Below, in pieces: positions 43,346-55,329 of a stretch of DNA of 64,000 nucleotides. This stretch comes from Takakia lepidozioides (lineage: Eukaryota; Streptophyta; Takakiopsida; Takakiales; Takakiaceae). Each line of letters starts with the position of its first letter. Within the stretch, counting starts at the first letter, position 1. Position numbers and translations under genes: made by a program. The notes beneath the pieces are model-generated. The model worked only from the letters and a program-made list of their open reading frames with translations, did not search any database and was not told the DNA's origin. Where the stretch lies: positions 64,772,756-64,836,755 of the forward strand of contig CM060731.1 in assembly GCA_030704615.1 (NCBI GenBank), in the 5' to 3' direction.

Positions 43346-44370
43346 TTATGTTGCTGCCTAAACTTGGGTTAGGTATATCCCATTTACCAAGACTTTACCC
43401 TCACATAATGTTTTGATAAAACCGGGTTACATCCCGACCCATTTACAACTGTGCATTACCCAGACCCTATCCTTATTTTCTATCTGAAAAATAATAATAT
43501 TACCCTGACCCAGCCGATAATTATTTTCTCAAAATTCAGCTTACCCTGACTCTGATAAAGATTAAATACCTGCTCAACATTGGTATCATTACAGATATTT
43601 ATTTATTCAATGAAAACGAGGTGTTTATTCATAATATTTTAATGATATATTTGATTCAATTGAACCTTCACCTACTTTTATCCCCTCCGGGTAAAACTGT
43701 GTCAACGCCATTTTATTAATCCATCCCTTCCGTTGCATTGGAGTACATACCAAAACTAGTAACTGGGCATTAACGTGTACTGGAATTGCAGTGTCGGTAA
43801 GCAGACAAGCAGAGCGACAAGCATGCCCGCGGATCCAGGCCTGGATCGAGGCACAGCCAAAGATATTCAGAGATTTGAGGGAACGATGCCAAGAATCCCC
43901 GCGGATCCAACCCCCCAAACGTACTCAAGAACTGAGGGCGAACTTGCCTCGACGATGACAACAATGATGAACTAGGAGAAATGGTGGAGGCTGCCGAGCT
44001 GTATATAACAGTGGGCCAACTGATGGTTGCTGCATTTTACGTCTCCGTTCTAAATCCATTTCCTACACTACAAGGGTCGCTGTACGTCTTCTCCAAGAAA
44101 CCATGGCTGGTCGCGTTGGTAGTCACAATGGAGCAGCGAGGTATGAAGTCCTCAGCTCACCAGCTACGTATGGTTCCAGGAAATAGCTTAAGGACGTGGT
44201 TCTTTTAGCTAGCTTGGATGAAGACGATACTAGTGGTAGCTGATCCACTAATGTGCGGCAAGTAAGAGTCGGGGTAGTAGTTTTGAACCAGATCATGTCT
44301 TAGCACTAACTGTATCTGCCACTTAATTGGGTGTATTGATCATAAGTCTGCTTCTGTGAAGTAAATGAAG
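43346..44370. other. No gene seen
   Basis: A short open frame at about 43800-43970 gives ACPRIQAWIEAQPKIFRDL, which I do not recognise. Otherwise AT-rich. Confidence 0.35.
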
Positions 44371-44385
44371 ACATATATAAAAAGG
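44371..44385 (+). promoter_or_regulatory. Candidate TATA box for the SH3-like gene
   Basis: ACATATATAAAAAGG is a good TATA box, about 300 bp before the ATG at 44674. A start about 30 bp downstream would leave a 260-bp leader, possibly containing an intron. Confidence 0.45.
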
Positions 44386-44673
44386 ATCAAAAGTTAGCTT
44401 CAGTATTATATATTGATTCAATTCTCTCTGTTCGAGTTGTTGTCGCCTTCAGGTAATGCTCTCAAGAAGTAGCTCGTGTGGACTCTTAATTTGGATTAGT
44501 ACAGTAGTAGAGTGATCAATAGCTAGTATCCGTGTTTAGTTGAATCTGATTTCACTCTGTGCAATTTAGCCCCGGCCGACAACAAAAGAGTATAGGTGCA
44601 GCTGGTTTTGTAAGTTTGAGGAGGAGCTCGGTGGATGCCACACAAATGCATCCAGTCCCATGACGTGTGCTAG

Positions 44674-45027
44674 ATGACCATGCATGTGTGCAGCAGCAGG
44701 TCGCTGTATGTGGCCTTCATCGCCTTTGTCATTGTCGCCTTGGTGTCGGCCACCCCGGCACTGTCATGTGATTGCAATTCGGGCAAGGTGTACAGAACTG
44801 GTGGTGTCGGCCTCCAGTGTCGCGAAGGGCCCAGTACCTCCAGTAACCGAGTCGTGACTCTTAGTGAGGACGGAACTTCCTACCCAATATTCTGCCAAGC
44901 TCATAACGGCGACAACATCAATGGCGATAAGATCTGGGACCTCCTTGAACTTGGTTGCTACGTCTCCGACTACTACTTGAACACCGGATGCAACGATATT
45001 TGTTCGAATCTCATCAGTTGCTTCTGA
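44674..45027 (+). CDS. Small secreted Cys-rich protein with SH3-like (SH3b) domain
   Basis: 117 codons, intact, no intron. Residues 1-31 form a clear signal peptide (basic start, AFIAFVIVALVSATPALS core). The mature part holds eight cysteines and the pattern LQCREGPSTSSNRVVTLSED, IFCQAHNG, DKIWDLLE and CYVSDYYLNTGC. That is the layout of the bacterial/fungal SH3b domain (xxLRxGPSTSxxVVxxxxxG, CQxxG, xWDxLxxGxYVSDxYVxTG), often found with lysozymes and other wall-active enzymes. No enzyme domain is attached. It is probably exported to the apoplast and may bind cell-wall material; that role is inferred. Transfer from a microbe is possible given the strong motif match. Confidence 0.75.
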   Translation: MTMHVCSSRSLYVAFIAFVIVALVSATPALSCDCNSGKVYRTGGVGLQCREGPSTSSNRVVTLSEDGTSYPIFCQAHNGDNINGDKIWDLLELGCYVSDYYLNTGCNDICSNLISCF

Positions 45028-45719
45028 TCCCTCAGCTACTAGCTGCATCCTACTGCTACCATCATACAACATTCGTTTATGTGATGTATCTACTTTGCAG
45101 ACGTGTTCGAAGTTTGCTGACTAAGGTCCTCGCAGCCATTGCTTTGTGGTGCAGAGAACACGCTGTAATAGATGAACTGGCTGCATGCATTAAGACGTTG
45201 GGTGGGTAGAGAATCCTGCGTCTTATGCTCAAAGTAATATGTCATAGTCTGGTGTGCTGCGGTTACATTAGTGGTTGTGAGTTCTTGTACGCATCACAAG
45301 AGTTGATTTGGCTACGTAGCTATACACAATGAGCGCACATGAGTGTTGTGCTTCAGCTCTTCAATATTGAGAAGAAATGGTTTGAAAAGAACAGAACTGC
45401 GCGTTCTGTTCGCCCGTCTATCCCACAAGTCTACATAGAAGTACCTGTACATACAGATATAGTGTGTAAGACCTTCTTTTCGAGGGTGTTAAAGTAGATG
45501 GCAATCTGGACTCAACTGTGGTGGAATTGAGATTTGGAATATATCAATGTGTGTTGAAATATAATCTCATGGTATTGGAGCTGGTTCTGTTCCAAACTTT
45601 GTGTGTGCATGTATGCAATGTGTAGTGCCATTGCGGATTCGCGAACATGGTCTTCACAAAGTCTAGACCTTATGTTGACGTGAGAGAGACCAGAGCTGCA
45701 CCACTCGCAATGCTTAGGA

Positions 45720-45916
45720 AATAATAATAATAATAATAATAATTGTTTTTTTAATTAAATTGAATTTTAATGATTTTTTAAAAGAAATATTTGGATTTAT
45801 AAAACAAAAATTCACTCCTTTCGGATTCGAAGTATTTTTCATCTTGCTTTGAGTGACATTATGTCCATTTTTTGTTTGTGATAAAACTTACAGAAAATGG
45901 AAACTTTGGTCGCTTT

Positions 45917-45953
<37 letters not shown>

Positions 45954-46020
45954 CTGGCAAATGTTTTTAATTTTAATTTTTTGCAGAGCAGGGGAGGGTG
46001 GCCCTGGAAATTTTATTAAT
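45720..46020 (-). mobile_element. LINE-type 3' tail with long poly(A), next to an (AAT)n microsatellite
   Basis: Minus-strand reading ends TTCCAGGGCCACCCTCCCCTG, then an A-rich tail and a long poly(A) run seen as about 33 T at 45920-45953. This is the same stem-loop as at 3.8 and 43.2 kb. (AAT)n lies at 45721-45742. Confidence 0.5.
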
Positions 46021-47340
46021 AGGTAAGGACAAAATAACCTTACAATTGCCAGGAAGGCCATTCTCTGTGTCATCTAAGTGCTCGGACGTTGGACTCATTT
46101 GGAACTGTGTTGGGCTGATATTAGGTTTTGTTAATATCCACCGGTGCCGGGTATAAGAGAAGATTTTGGTTTCAAATATACGCCTGTTCAAGGTATAACC
46201 AACATTACAAGCAGCAGACATCCAAATTTAATATCTGGTCTCCGGGTTGTCTCCCTTGTGTTGTGCGCCTTCACGGGTTATTTTTTCCTCTTGTATCTGT
46301 TATCTCCCTTAATAAACCACGGTCTAAATGTTTAATCAGTCTGGAAACTTAAATTAGAGGAACTCCCTGGCAGTGTTTTTAATCTGGCAAAAAATCGCCA
46401 AATTTCGATCTAGAAAATGGGTCAGCTACTTTTACTAAGGAATTATGGGAGTAAAAATCAAGGAAATTGCCAGAAAGCAACAATGGTTAAATATCAGGAG
46501 CCATAAAAATTCACAACCAAAAGTGGCATTTGAGGTGACAACCAGTGTTGGTCTGGTATCTTGAATTGGAAATACCATAAAGAGTCCTGGTATGCAGTGC
46601 TGAATTTTTTTAAGGCAGGTAGGTTTTTCAATAATGCAGCCCCTGATTTTTTCAAGTATGAATCTGGTATGCATAGAGTGGTTTTAACAAAAAATCAATC
46701 TGGATATGAGCAATGGTATCTGAATGTCAATAACCTAGAAATATGAATTCGGATATGGTATTAAAAAATAATAAAATAAAAATGGTACTAGTATTCACTG
46801 TTCAAATGGCCATTTCAATATTGAAATGACCATTTGAATGTTCAAGAAAACCACAAGGGAAACTTGCTCATCTCATAGGATACCAACCCCCATACAATTA
46901 TACACTGAATCAGAATTGCATCCATAGTGTCTCGCAAATGAAGATCATAAAGATGCGCTCATAAACACATCAAACCATGCATCCATAATGTCTATATGTG
47001 CATATTAACATGTGGTATAAAAACTAGAATCAATCCAGGGAAAAAGATCAATAAGTTTCAAGGTTCGTTCACATGGAAAGCACTATATGACTGCAAAAAA
47101 TGATGCTTTACCACGCTATGTCTTCTCATTCCCTCTGCAGAAAGGTTTCTACCACTGATTTCCTCAATCTAAAGCAACTAATACTCTCCCAGTTTCATAG
47201 ATATCCCCCCCATCTTCTACCAACTCTATTCCATCGGCTGAGATTAAATAACATTGTTCATCTAATTCTCTCCTCCGGTAATCTGCCCGATATAGAGTCA
47301 ATAGTTCTTTACACCATCATTTACTCACAAGTTGTAGATT
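46021..47340. other. No gene seen; 38-bp palindrome at 46801-46838
   Basis: AT-rich sequence. TTCAAATGGCCATTTCAA (46801-46818) and its complement with one mismatch (46821-46838) are separated by two bases. No coding frame is supported. Confidence 0.5.
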
Positions 47341-47344
47341 AATT

Positions 47345-47440
47345 ATCTCCATGTCACTACAACGTAGTCTCTTAAAGATATCTATCGATAAACTATCAGG
47401 TAATCCAGTAATTAACTCTAGAGGATCTTCTACCCCCTCT
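47345..47440 (-). pseudogene. F-box remnant
   Basis: Minus-strand reading gives LITGLPDSLSIDIFKRLRCS then LQLVSK, a TGA stop and WCKELLTLY. It is a third, broken relative of the F-box ORFs beside it. Confidence 0.6.
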
Positions 47441-47467
47441 TCTCCACACATTACTATCGATTGTTCT

Positions 47468-47686
47468 TCACCACCAATCTTGCTTATTCAGTTCCTCCAG
47501 GGATTTTCCTTCATCTATGTATAGAGTCGATAACTCTTTGTACCATCCTCTATTCACTAGCTGTAATGATAGTATCTCTTTATCACTACAACAAAGCTTC
47601 TGAAAGATTCTTATCGATAGATGGTCTGGTAATCCAGTAATCAACTCCGATAATCCATTTATCCCTTCCTCATTTGTCTCTGCCAT
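47468..47686 (-). CDS. Short F-box protein (72 aa)
   Basis: MAETNEEG is followed by ITGLPDHLSIRIFQKLCCSD and LQLVNRGWYKELSTLY, the two halves of an F-box. An F-box binds SKP1 in SCF ubiquitin ligases, but no substrate-binding domain follows (stop after NKQDWW). It is either a minimal F-box protein, a first exon, or a remnant of a longer gene. It lies in the 1.75-kb duplicated block; the second copy (49.4-49.53 kb) has a 1-bp deletion near its start. Confidence 0.5.
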   Translation of the reverse strand: MAETNEEGINGLSELITGLPDHLSIRIFQKLCCSDKEILSLQLVNRGWYKELSTLYIDEGKSLEELNKQDWW

Positions 47687-49274
47687 GCAATTGATTTTAC
47701 TTCACTATTATTCTCTCCCAATTAATTCAATTGAAGACTTTCTATCCTAAGGTCTTTAATCTGTTCTTTCATATATTCCGGATATCCATCTAAATGACAA
47801 CACCACATATTGATCCACTTACGCCCTAATTGACGATGTTTATATAGAACTAATAATTCATTTTTCCAGGCTTTACTTACACTCTCTATTCTTACTAATT
47901 CTGCATCATTACAAGATAGACTCTTAAATATCCTAATCGATACATCTCTTGGCAACCCAAGAATTAATTCTCGCACGTAATCTTCATCACTTCCAATGGT
48001 GCACATTCTCACTATCTCACACAATCATAGTTCTTCAATCATTGCATTCAGAATTGGACTCACATTCCATCGTTCCATTCTTCATACAGAATAAATTGAA
48101 TCGAACTTCTTTTTTCTCCTTCTTCTCTTCTATTCATTCACAAACATTATACCACAATAACACAATACCAATCTACCATTGAGAAATAACTCTATCTTCT
48201 AGCTCCTACTCACTCGACTCTGCTCTCTCTAGTCACGACTCTTTGGCTCATCTGACACCATCTGATTCACGTGAACGAAATAAATAGCAGAGTCGTTCCA
48301 ACAACTTCTATAGCTGCTCAACCTCTTCTATCCATCCAAAATAGTCATCCATCTATGTCCTTCATTATCAATTAAAGTCGGACTATCGATCATCATAAAA
48401 AATCGAGCATTGTTTCTATATCGAATCCATATCGATAGTATCACAGAGTATATCGAGTAGGAAATGCACTAAATAGTCCTAAAATTAAATCCTAACCAAA
48501 AATTTCTATTATTCTACATAGCCCCACTCCTAGTTGTGCAGCGCCCCCGCAAACACTATCGCTATTGCTAAGTTCTAGGCCTCTCAGAAGGATTCCTCGT
48601 ATCGGGCTCTTGTGACCGGCGATGATGACCTCGATCAGACCCCTCCTTCTGTCCATTGGTGAAAACAACATAAGGGTGATATCGCGAAGACCCCCAATCG
48701 TTATAAATGTTGGGATGGGTGTCCTGAAAGAACCCGGTCAGACACATCAGTTCGAAAATCCGGATCCACCTAGCTGGATGATGCATCAATTTGGCGACAA
48801 TACCAAATTTGTGTCCGCCAACCATAAGTCTATTGACATCGACCACCAGATGATGCTTGTAACACCACATCGCCAAGACTCCACAGAAAATCTAAGCCAT
48901 AAAACACAAAGGATCATTATGAGCTCCATGAACCGTTTGGAAAGATTTGTAAGCAGCCTGGCAAGACTCATAAGTACTAAACTCTCTTGGTATTACCGGC
49001 TAGTTATAGGGCAAAGACGTTAGATGCTCATTCTCACCCCATTGACCACGACGAGGACAACAACATACTCCAAAACTCCCTATTATGTTGCGTGGCCATT
49101 GCATGTTGATAGGCGTTGGCCGATAACCCAACTTGGCAATCCGGTCACCCTTGGCTATGTGGCAATAATTCTTTCCCATCCACAACAATACTTCCTAGTC
49201 CGGTATCGTTCGATCCTCCGAGGTACGATAAACCTTCTCTGGATTTCCAACAAAACCTGCATAGTCCCAGTTTG
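47524..49274. repeat. Segmental tandem duplication, copy 1
   Basis: Pairs with 49365-51114 at a constant offset of about 1840 bp and few differences. The block carries F-box ORFs and the 3' part of the PMD-like ORF. Confidence 0.93.
47722..48024 (-). CDS. Short F-box protein (100 aa), copy 1
   Basis: MCEIVRMCTIGSDEDYVREL precedes LGLPRDVSIRIFKSLSCNDA and VSKAWKNELLVLYKHRQLG, an F-box-like motif at residues 22-65, then about 35 residues with no recognised domain. Its twin at 49562-49864 differs by only two or three residues. The maintained frame in both copies is weak support for coding use. Confidence 0.5.
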   Translation of the reverse strand: MCEIVRMCTIGSDEDYVRELILGLPRDVSIRIFKSLSCNDAELVRIESVSKAWKNELLVLYKHRQLGRKWINMWCCHLDGYPEYMKEQIKDLRIESLQLN

Positions 49275-49364
49275 GAGTGGATTGTGAAAAATAAATAAAT
49301 AAATAACAAATGGGCCCTACTCGTCAAGTCGGAGTAGGTCCCAGTACACGGAATATTTAAAATG

Positions 49365-51114
49365 GAGTCGATAACTCTCTGTACCATCCTCTATTCACTA
49401 GCTGTAATGATAGTATCTCTTTATCACTACAACAAAGCTTCTGAAAGATTCTTATCGATAGATGGTCTGGTAATCCAGTAATCAACTCCGATAATCCATT
49501 TATCCCTCCTCATTTGTCTCTGCCATGCAATTGATTTTACTTCACTATTATTCTCTCCCAATTAATTCAATTGAAGACTTTCTATCGTAAGGTCTTTAAT
49601 TTGTTCCTTCATATATTCCGGATATCCATCTAAATGACAACACCACATATTGATCCACTTACGCCCTAATTGACGATGTTTATATAGAACTAATAATTCA
49701 TTTTTCCAGGCTTTACTTACACTCTCTATTCTTACTAATTCTGCATCATTACAAGATAGACTCTTAAATATCCTAATCGATACATCTCTTGGCAACCCAG
49801 GAATTAATTCTCGCACATAATCTTCATCACTTCCAATGGTGCACATTCTCACTATTTCACACAATCATAGTTCTTCAATCATTGCATTCAGAATTGGACT
49901 CACATTCCATCGTTCCATTCTTCATACAGAATAAATTGAATCGAACTTCTTTTTTCTCCTTCTTCTCTTCTATTCATTCACAAACATTATACCACAATAA
50001 CACAATACCAATCTACCATTGAGAAATAACTCTATCTTCTAGCTCCTACTCACTCGACTCTGCTCTCTCTGGTCACGACTCTCCGGCTCATCTGACACCA
50101 TCTGATTCACGTGAACGAAATAAATAGCAGAGTCGTTCCAACAACTTCTATAACTGCTCAACCTCTTCTATCCATCCAAAATAGTCATCCATCTATTTCC
50201 TTCATTATCAATTAAAGTCGGACTATCGATCATCATAAAAAATCGAGCATTGTTTCTATATCGAATCCATATCGATAGTATCACAGAGTATATCGAGTAG
50301 GAAATGCACTAAATAGTCCTAAAATTAAATCCTAGCCAAAAATTTCTATTATTCTACATAGCCCCACTCCTAGTTGTGCAGCGCCCCCGCAAACACTATC
50401 GCTATTGCTAAGTTCTAGGCCTCTCAGAAGGATTCCTCGTATCGGGCTCTTGTGACTGGCGATGGTTACCTCAATCAGGCCCCTCCTTCTGTCCATTGGT
50501 GAAAACAACATAAGGGTGATATCGTGAAGACCCCCAATCATTATAAATGTTGGGATGAGTGTCCTGAAAGAACCCGGTCAGGCACATCAATTCGAAAATC
50601 CGGATCCACCTAGCTGGATGATGCATCAATTTGGCGACAATACCAAATTTGTGTCCGCCAACCATAAGTCTATTGACATCGACCACCAGATGATGCTTGT
50701 AACACCACATCGCCAAGACTCCACAGAAAATCTAAGCCACAAAATACAAAGGATCATTATGAGCTCCATGAACCGTTTGGAAAGATTTGTAAGCAGCTTG
50801 GCAAGACTCATAAGTACTAAACTCTCTTGGTATTACCGGCTAGTTATAGGGCAAAGACGTTAGATGCTCATTCTTACCCCATTGACCACGACGAGGACAA
50901 CAACATACTCCAAAACTCCCTATTATGTTGCGTGGCCATTTGATGTTGATAGGCGCTGGCCGATAACCCAACTTGGCAATCCAGTCATCCTTGGCCGTGT
51001 GGCAATAATCCTTTCCCGTCCACAACAATACTTCCTAGTCCGGTATCGTTCGATCCTCCGAGGTACAATAAACCTTCTCTGGATTTCCAACAAAATCTGC
51101 ATAGTCCCAGTTTG
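49365..51114. repeat. Segmental tandem duplication, copy 2
   Basis: Copy 2 is continuous with the longer PMD-like ORF to its right, whereas copy 1 is cut off at 49274. Copy 2 therefore keeps the ancestral right border. Confidence 0.93.
49562..49864 (-). CDS. Short F-box protein (100 aa), copy 2
   Basis: Nearly identical to the ORF at 47722-48024 (F-box words GLPRDVSIRIFKSLSCNDA and VSKAWKNELLVLYK). It arose with the 1.75-kb block. Confidence 0.5.
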   Translation of the reverse strand: MCEIVRMCTIGSDEDYVRELIPGLPRDVSIRIFKSLSCNDAELVRIESVSKAWKNELLVLYKHRQLGRKWINMWCCHLDGYPEYMKEQIKDLTIESLQLN

Positions 51115-52882
51115 CAGGGAAATGACATCGCTCAAACATCGCAAGCCCCACTTGAGAAACTTCAAGGGCAATAGGTCTATTGATTGTCAAATCTGCTAAC
51201 CAATTCCCGGTCAATACTTCCTTCCATGATCGCGCCTTCAACCATTGCCCTATCCTTTGGCGTATCGATGCTTGCGCCAAAACATAGGCAGATCCATGCA
51301 GACATTCGCCCTCCAAGGCCCAATACCTCCGATGGCCCTTCTCCAACATATGTCCAAACTGATCCTCATTGAGCACCTGTGCTACAAGCTATTGTACCAT
51401 CTCCAAGTAACCAGACAACAACCTCTCTTCTGGCATGGGTAGAGGAGTAAGAAACTCACAAGCACGTTCACGAATCCATCGACGATTTCGGAGATGATAC
51501 CCTCGGAAGGTTTCCAATCAATTCTCCAATTGCTTGTAATATAGAAAACATTGACTGGCAGGGTCTCCGACTGTAAGTAAAAACCTCTCCGGACTGGTCA
51601 CCTTCAAATCTCCTCTGATGACCATCTCTACTACCAAATTCTCTGTATGAAGTGAGCACAAAGGGGCCCACTCTGCTTCCAAATCAATGGGCTCCTCTGC
51701 ACCGTTGAAAGCTACTTTCAAAAGTTCACTGTCATATAGATAACCCTGACTGAGGCTCTGGGCATAACAAACATCTTGCCACTCACACAAAATGTGATCT
51801 TCAACCAACTCTGCAGGTTTGACACTGAATTCACGAAATTCTTGCAACTTTGTCATCTATGCCTTCATTGTTTCCTCCATGACATTCATCTCCCCTGTCT
51901 GTGTGTTACGATAGGTATCGAACTCCTCTTGCAATGCTACATATCGTGCTTCAAGATACTCTGTTATCGCAAGACATTTCTCCAATTCAGTGACCTGTTT
52001 AGCCACCTCAGCTAGTTGCTTTTCTGTTGATTGCGCGATAGGGTAGCAGTGTGTGTGACTTTTAATTCTGTCAACTCTTTTTGCACATCGTCATTGTCAA
52101 TGACTTCTGCGGCCACTTCCTGAAGACCAAGAACCAAATCGCAAAGTCTCGCTACAAAAGAAGTTTGGCTTGAACCCATATCCTTGCCAGTGGTTGTAAC
52201 AATTGCTTTACTGGTATTAACTACCGATGTTTCTTTCTCCTTCGCCTTATTGGATTCCGGTCTGTCAATCACCCGGGTATCATCCTCATCAGCGGGAGGG
52301 GGAACCTTCAATCGATGTTGCAAAAGCATGGACAAATAGGTCGCACAGTAGAGAATGTCAATTTTCCCACCCCTCCTCTTCAACACCACCTCCTCATGAA
52401 TCTTGCCGCAAACAAACTCTGCCCAGTTGATTTGTAACCCAAGAAATGTCGCCACTACAGATTATGTACGTAGCCACCCTTTTCAATGCCAATCGACTTG
52501 CAGTGAACTTCATCCATTCCATCAGCTCTGGTCTGATTGCTTTGGCAATTGCCCAACCTCCCGACTGATTGAAAGCATTCACCTTAAAATTGCTTTCAGG
52601 ATCAAAAGACTCATCCTTAAAACCATCGATTTCATGTTCCGCTGATGGCAATAGCAAGACCTCTGTAACAGTGCGTGCATCAATCACTATCTCAATCCCA
52701 TTGACTACCCCACTCTTAGTGCTAGAATCATAAGAATTGTAGAATTGCATGACTGTGGTCATACTGGCTTTAATCGGCAAACCTTTCACAGTTAAAAGCA
52801 AGAACTCCAACATCCCTGCTTGTCGCCACAAGGCCTTCTGTTCCCGATCACCAAGAATCACAAGAAGGTCACAAATCCTCAA
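50380..52882 (-). pseudogene. PMD-like / putative plant transposon protein, second copy
   Basis: From about 52880 the frame reads LLVILGDREQKALWRQAGML, VNGIEIVIDARTVTEVLLLP and LMEWMKFTASRLALKRVATY; this is the same kind of domain as at 13.2 kb. After a frame change it gives NWAEFVCGKIHEEVVLKRRG and a Lys-rich linker. A coiled coil follows (VAKQVTELEKCLAITEYLEA), broken by a TAG near 51857, and then a C-terminal part with CHFPANWDYADFVGNPEKVY, PRNIIGSFGVCCCPRRGQWG and LAMWCYKHHLVVDVNRLMVG in successive frames. At least four breaks. A Ty3 integrase end lies upstream on the same strand (53.35-53.64 kb). Confidence 0.45.
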
Positions 52883-53349
52883 CTCTCATTCCATCATCGA
52901 GACTGGTCCCGGCAGTGGCGGCTGAGCAGCTGTCTTCACCATTCTGATCACTCGTCTCTCTCTCAAGAAGCACTCTTTCTACAACAGAGCTCTCTCTCAA
53001 GACTAAAAACAGACTACCACAGCCAAAGAAAGACAATGCAGAGCAATGAAACGAGAATGGAAGGAGCGGCTCCACTCCTATCTATTACACAGGATGGCTT
53101 AACCTAACAGCTGGCATTTGCCGGTACAATCATTCCGCCGTAATGGATGAAGCTAACCGTCTCTCATAATTGTCCTGGCTGTCAGCTAAAAACGGCGGCG
53201 GCTCTTTAATCAACTAATGAGGGCACCATAAAAATTATAAAAGGAAAAAAAAACTAAAAATGGGTTACTAAAAAAACTAAAAACGGATTACTTCCTACTT
53301 TCCTCCCCGACTGTAACCTAGATTCTGCCCATAGAAGTTTTTAAGTATA

Positions 53350-53640
53350 AAATAATTTGAGACGATCGCCATTAATGCGAGTGAGCAAAGGATCTCCATT
53401 AATTGTAGTCAATTGAATCGAGCCATTTAGAAAGACTTCTACTACTCGGTATGGACCAAGCCATCGCATCTTCATCCATCCAGCTCCTCAAGGCGAATTC
53501 CAGGATTTTCATCCATCCAAGAAGTAGAAATGCATATAATAGGCCCTGTGAGTGCCGTCGACTCAATAATTTGGCCTCGCTGCTAATCACCTCCACAAAT
53601 CACCAAACTTGGTGACAAACTACAATTATATACCCCGTAT
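53350..53640 (-). mobile_element. Ty3/gypsy integrase C-terminal remnant
   Basis: Minus-strand reading gives WLGPYRVVEVFLNGSIQLTT and INGDPLLTRINGDRLKLFY then a stop. This is the GPY/F module that ends Ty3 integrases. A purine tract (GGGGAGGAAAGTAGG on the minus strand, about 53300) follows. Confidence 0.7.
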
Positions 53641-55290
53641 CAGCCTATAAATTCTCAGCTCCATCGGTGGTAAAATGTTGCGCTTCTCGCCATTCGCCGT
53701 ATTTTCGCTACACAAAGATTTTGTGGTATGTTTGGAAATCAAATCCCTGGTGATGGCTCTGGGGTCTTTGACCTTGCCACTGAGTCATAGGTTGTCCGGA
53801 GTCCCCTCTAGTTGTCCCGCACCGCTAACAAGTCCACGCTCCACCGTTTGAAGTCGTCCTGACCTGCTGTCATTCTGATGCGGCCAATTGCTTTGTTGCG
53901 ATATTTCATCGCTGTACATGTCGCTTACACCAATTGCCAAGCTCCTCGCCGTGTGTTCCTACTGGACTTGAAAGGCGGGAGAAAAGAGAGATCGCAATCT
54001 GGGACTGGAACAACCGTCCTATATTCTTTGAACATGATTAACTTGCCGTTTCTGGTACCGAATTGGCAGCCCAGTCTGCTGTCGATGCAACTTCCTACGA
54101 TCATCTTGACACCTTCCTTAGTATGAATCATTATAGTAGTAAACATTATTACTAATAGTCATACTATGAGTCAAGTTAGGAGTGTAGTCATATGTATTTC
54201 TATAAATACTACTATTAGTCATGTGCAAGTATGTGAGTTTGAGAGAGCTTGTGTGTTTGTATCTTCCTTTCTTTATCACTCGAGAAAGATCAGCTCGAGT
54301 CTGTGAGTGCTAGGGTCGAGTTGTTTAGTAGCACTTGTGTTTTCATGAGAAACGGTTCAGCTTAGAATGTAGGGATCCGTGCATGAGCCTATCCAAAGCG
54401 GATAGAGGCGAAGGCGAACATGTTGCAGGTTTGCAATGGATAGAGAGGCGGTCAGCCTGTATTGAATGGTGGCATTGCATAGCTCAATGCTATAGCAATC
54501 AAGTTTGGGCTTCTAGTGTGAAGTGGAGGAGATGGTGGCCACGAGTGGGCGAATTGGTGGTCATCTTCTTCAGCTACATGCCGAGTTAAGGAGCTGTAGG
54601 AATGTGGGCTGCGCATGGGAAGCTAGCGTGTTGCAGGCTGGAGATGATATGATCAACCCCAGGTATTTCTGCCCGAAATCAGTTGTTGCGGGTAGATGAG
54701 GAGCAGCCAAATAGTGGAGCTGCGAGGGGATGCATCGCAGCCTGTTGGGAGCTTCAGCTCCCAGCTCATGAAGAGGTATGAGTGAAGAGAGGGGGTTGGT
54801 TCCTCTTGTGTGCAAATAAGTGCACTTGTGAAGCATGTGCTGAGTTGGAGTTTCAATCTGAAACTCAGCAGTATAAGGGCTCTTGGAGTGGCAAGAGCGG
54901 GGCTGGAAGGGCAGCAGCGAGGCGTCCTAGAGCCAAGGATATGCATAAGAAGTGCATGTGCACCAAGTTTGTAAAGGGCAGCATATAGCTTGCTTGTTGA
55001 ATTGGGGGTGCCTCTAGTGGGCCGTGAGAGCTCAGGAGTGCAGGGCGGTGGGGCTGATGGCTCCGCAGAAGCCATAGCTCAGCGGTAGTAGGTGCAGGAG
55101 CAAACCCCAGCTTGGGGAGAGCTCGGGAAAGCGTGGGAACGTCCCGGGAGCGATCGGGAACGCATGGGAACTCGTGTGGAATTCCTGGGAACGCAGGGAA
55201 CTGTTGACCGTGACCGTGGGAAGCCGTGGTGCGGACACCACGGGTGGGCACGGTGACCAGATCGTAGGGATGGCGGGCCGTGAAGACTCG
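53641..55290. other. No gene seen; possible LTR-like sequence
   Basis: 54120-54330 has a TATA-like TTCTATAAATACT and a T/G-rich transcript-like stretch as in an LTR R-U5 region, but no repeat pair was found. 55110-55210 has a degenerate GCGTGGGAAC-type short repeat. Confidence 0.3.
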
Positions 55291-55300
55291 TGGGCGTGAC

Positions 55301-55320
55301 AACCTGCGGAAGGATCATTG
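55301..55320 (+). other. 20-base match to the 3' end of 18S rRNA
   Basis: AACCTGCGGAAGGATCATTG is the invariant end of eukaryotic 18S rRNA plus the first base of ITS1. The preceding sequence is not 18S-like apart from GTGA spacing, so this is a fragment, not an rRNA gene. Confidence 0.5.
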
Positions 55321-55329
55321 CACACACGA

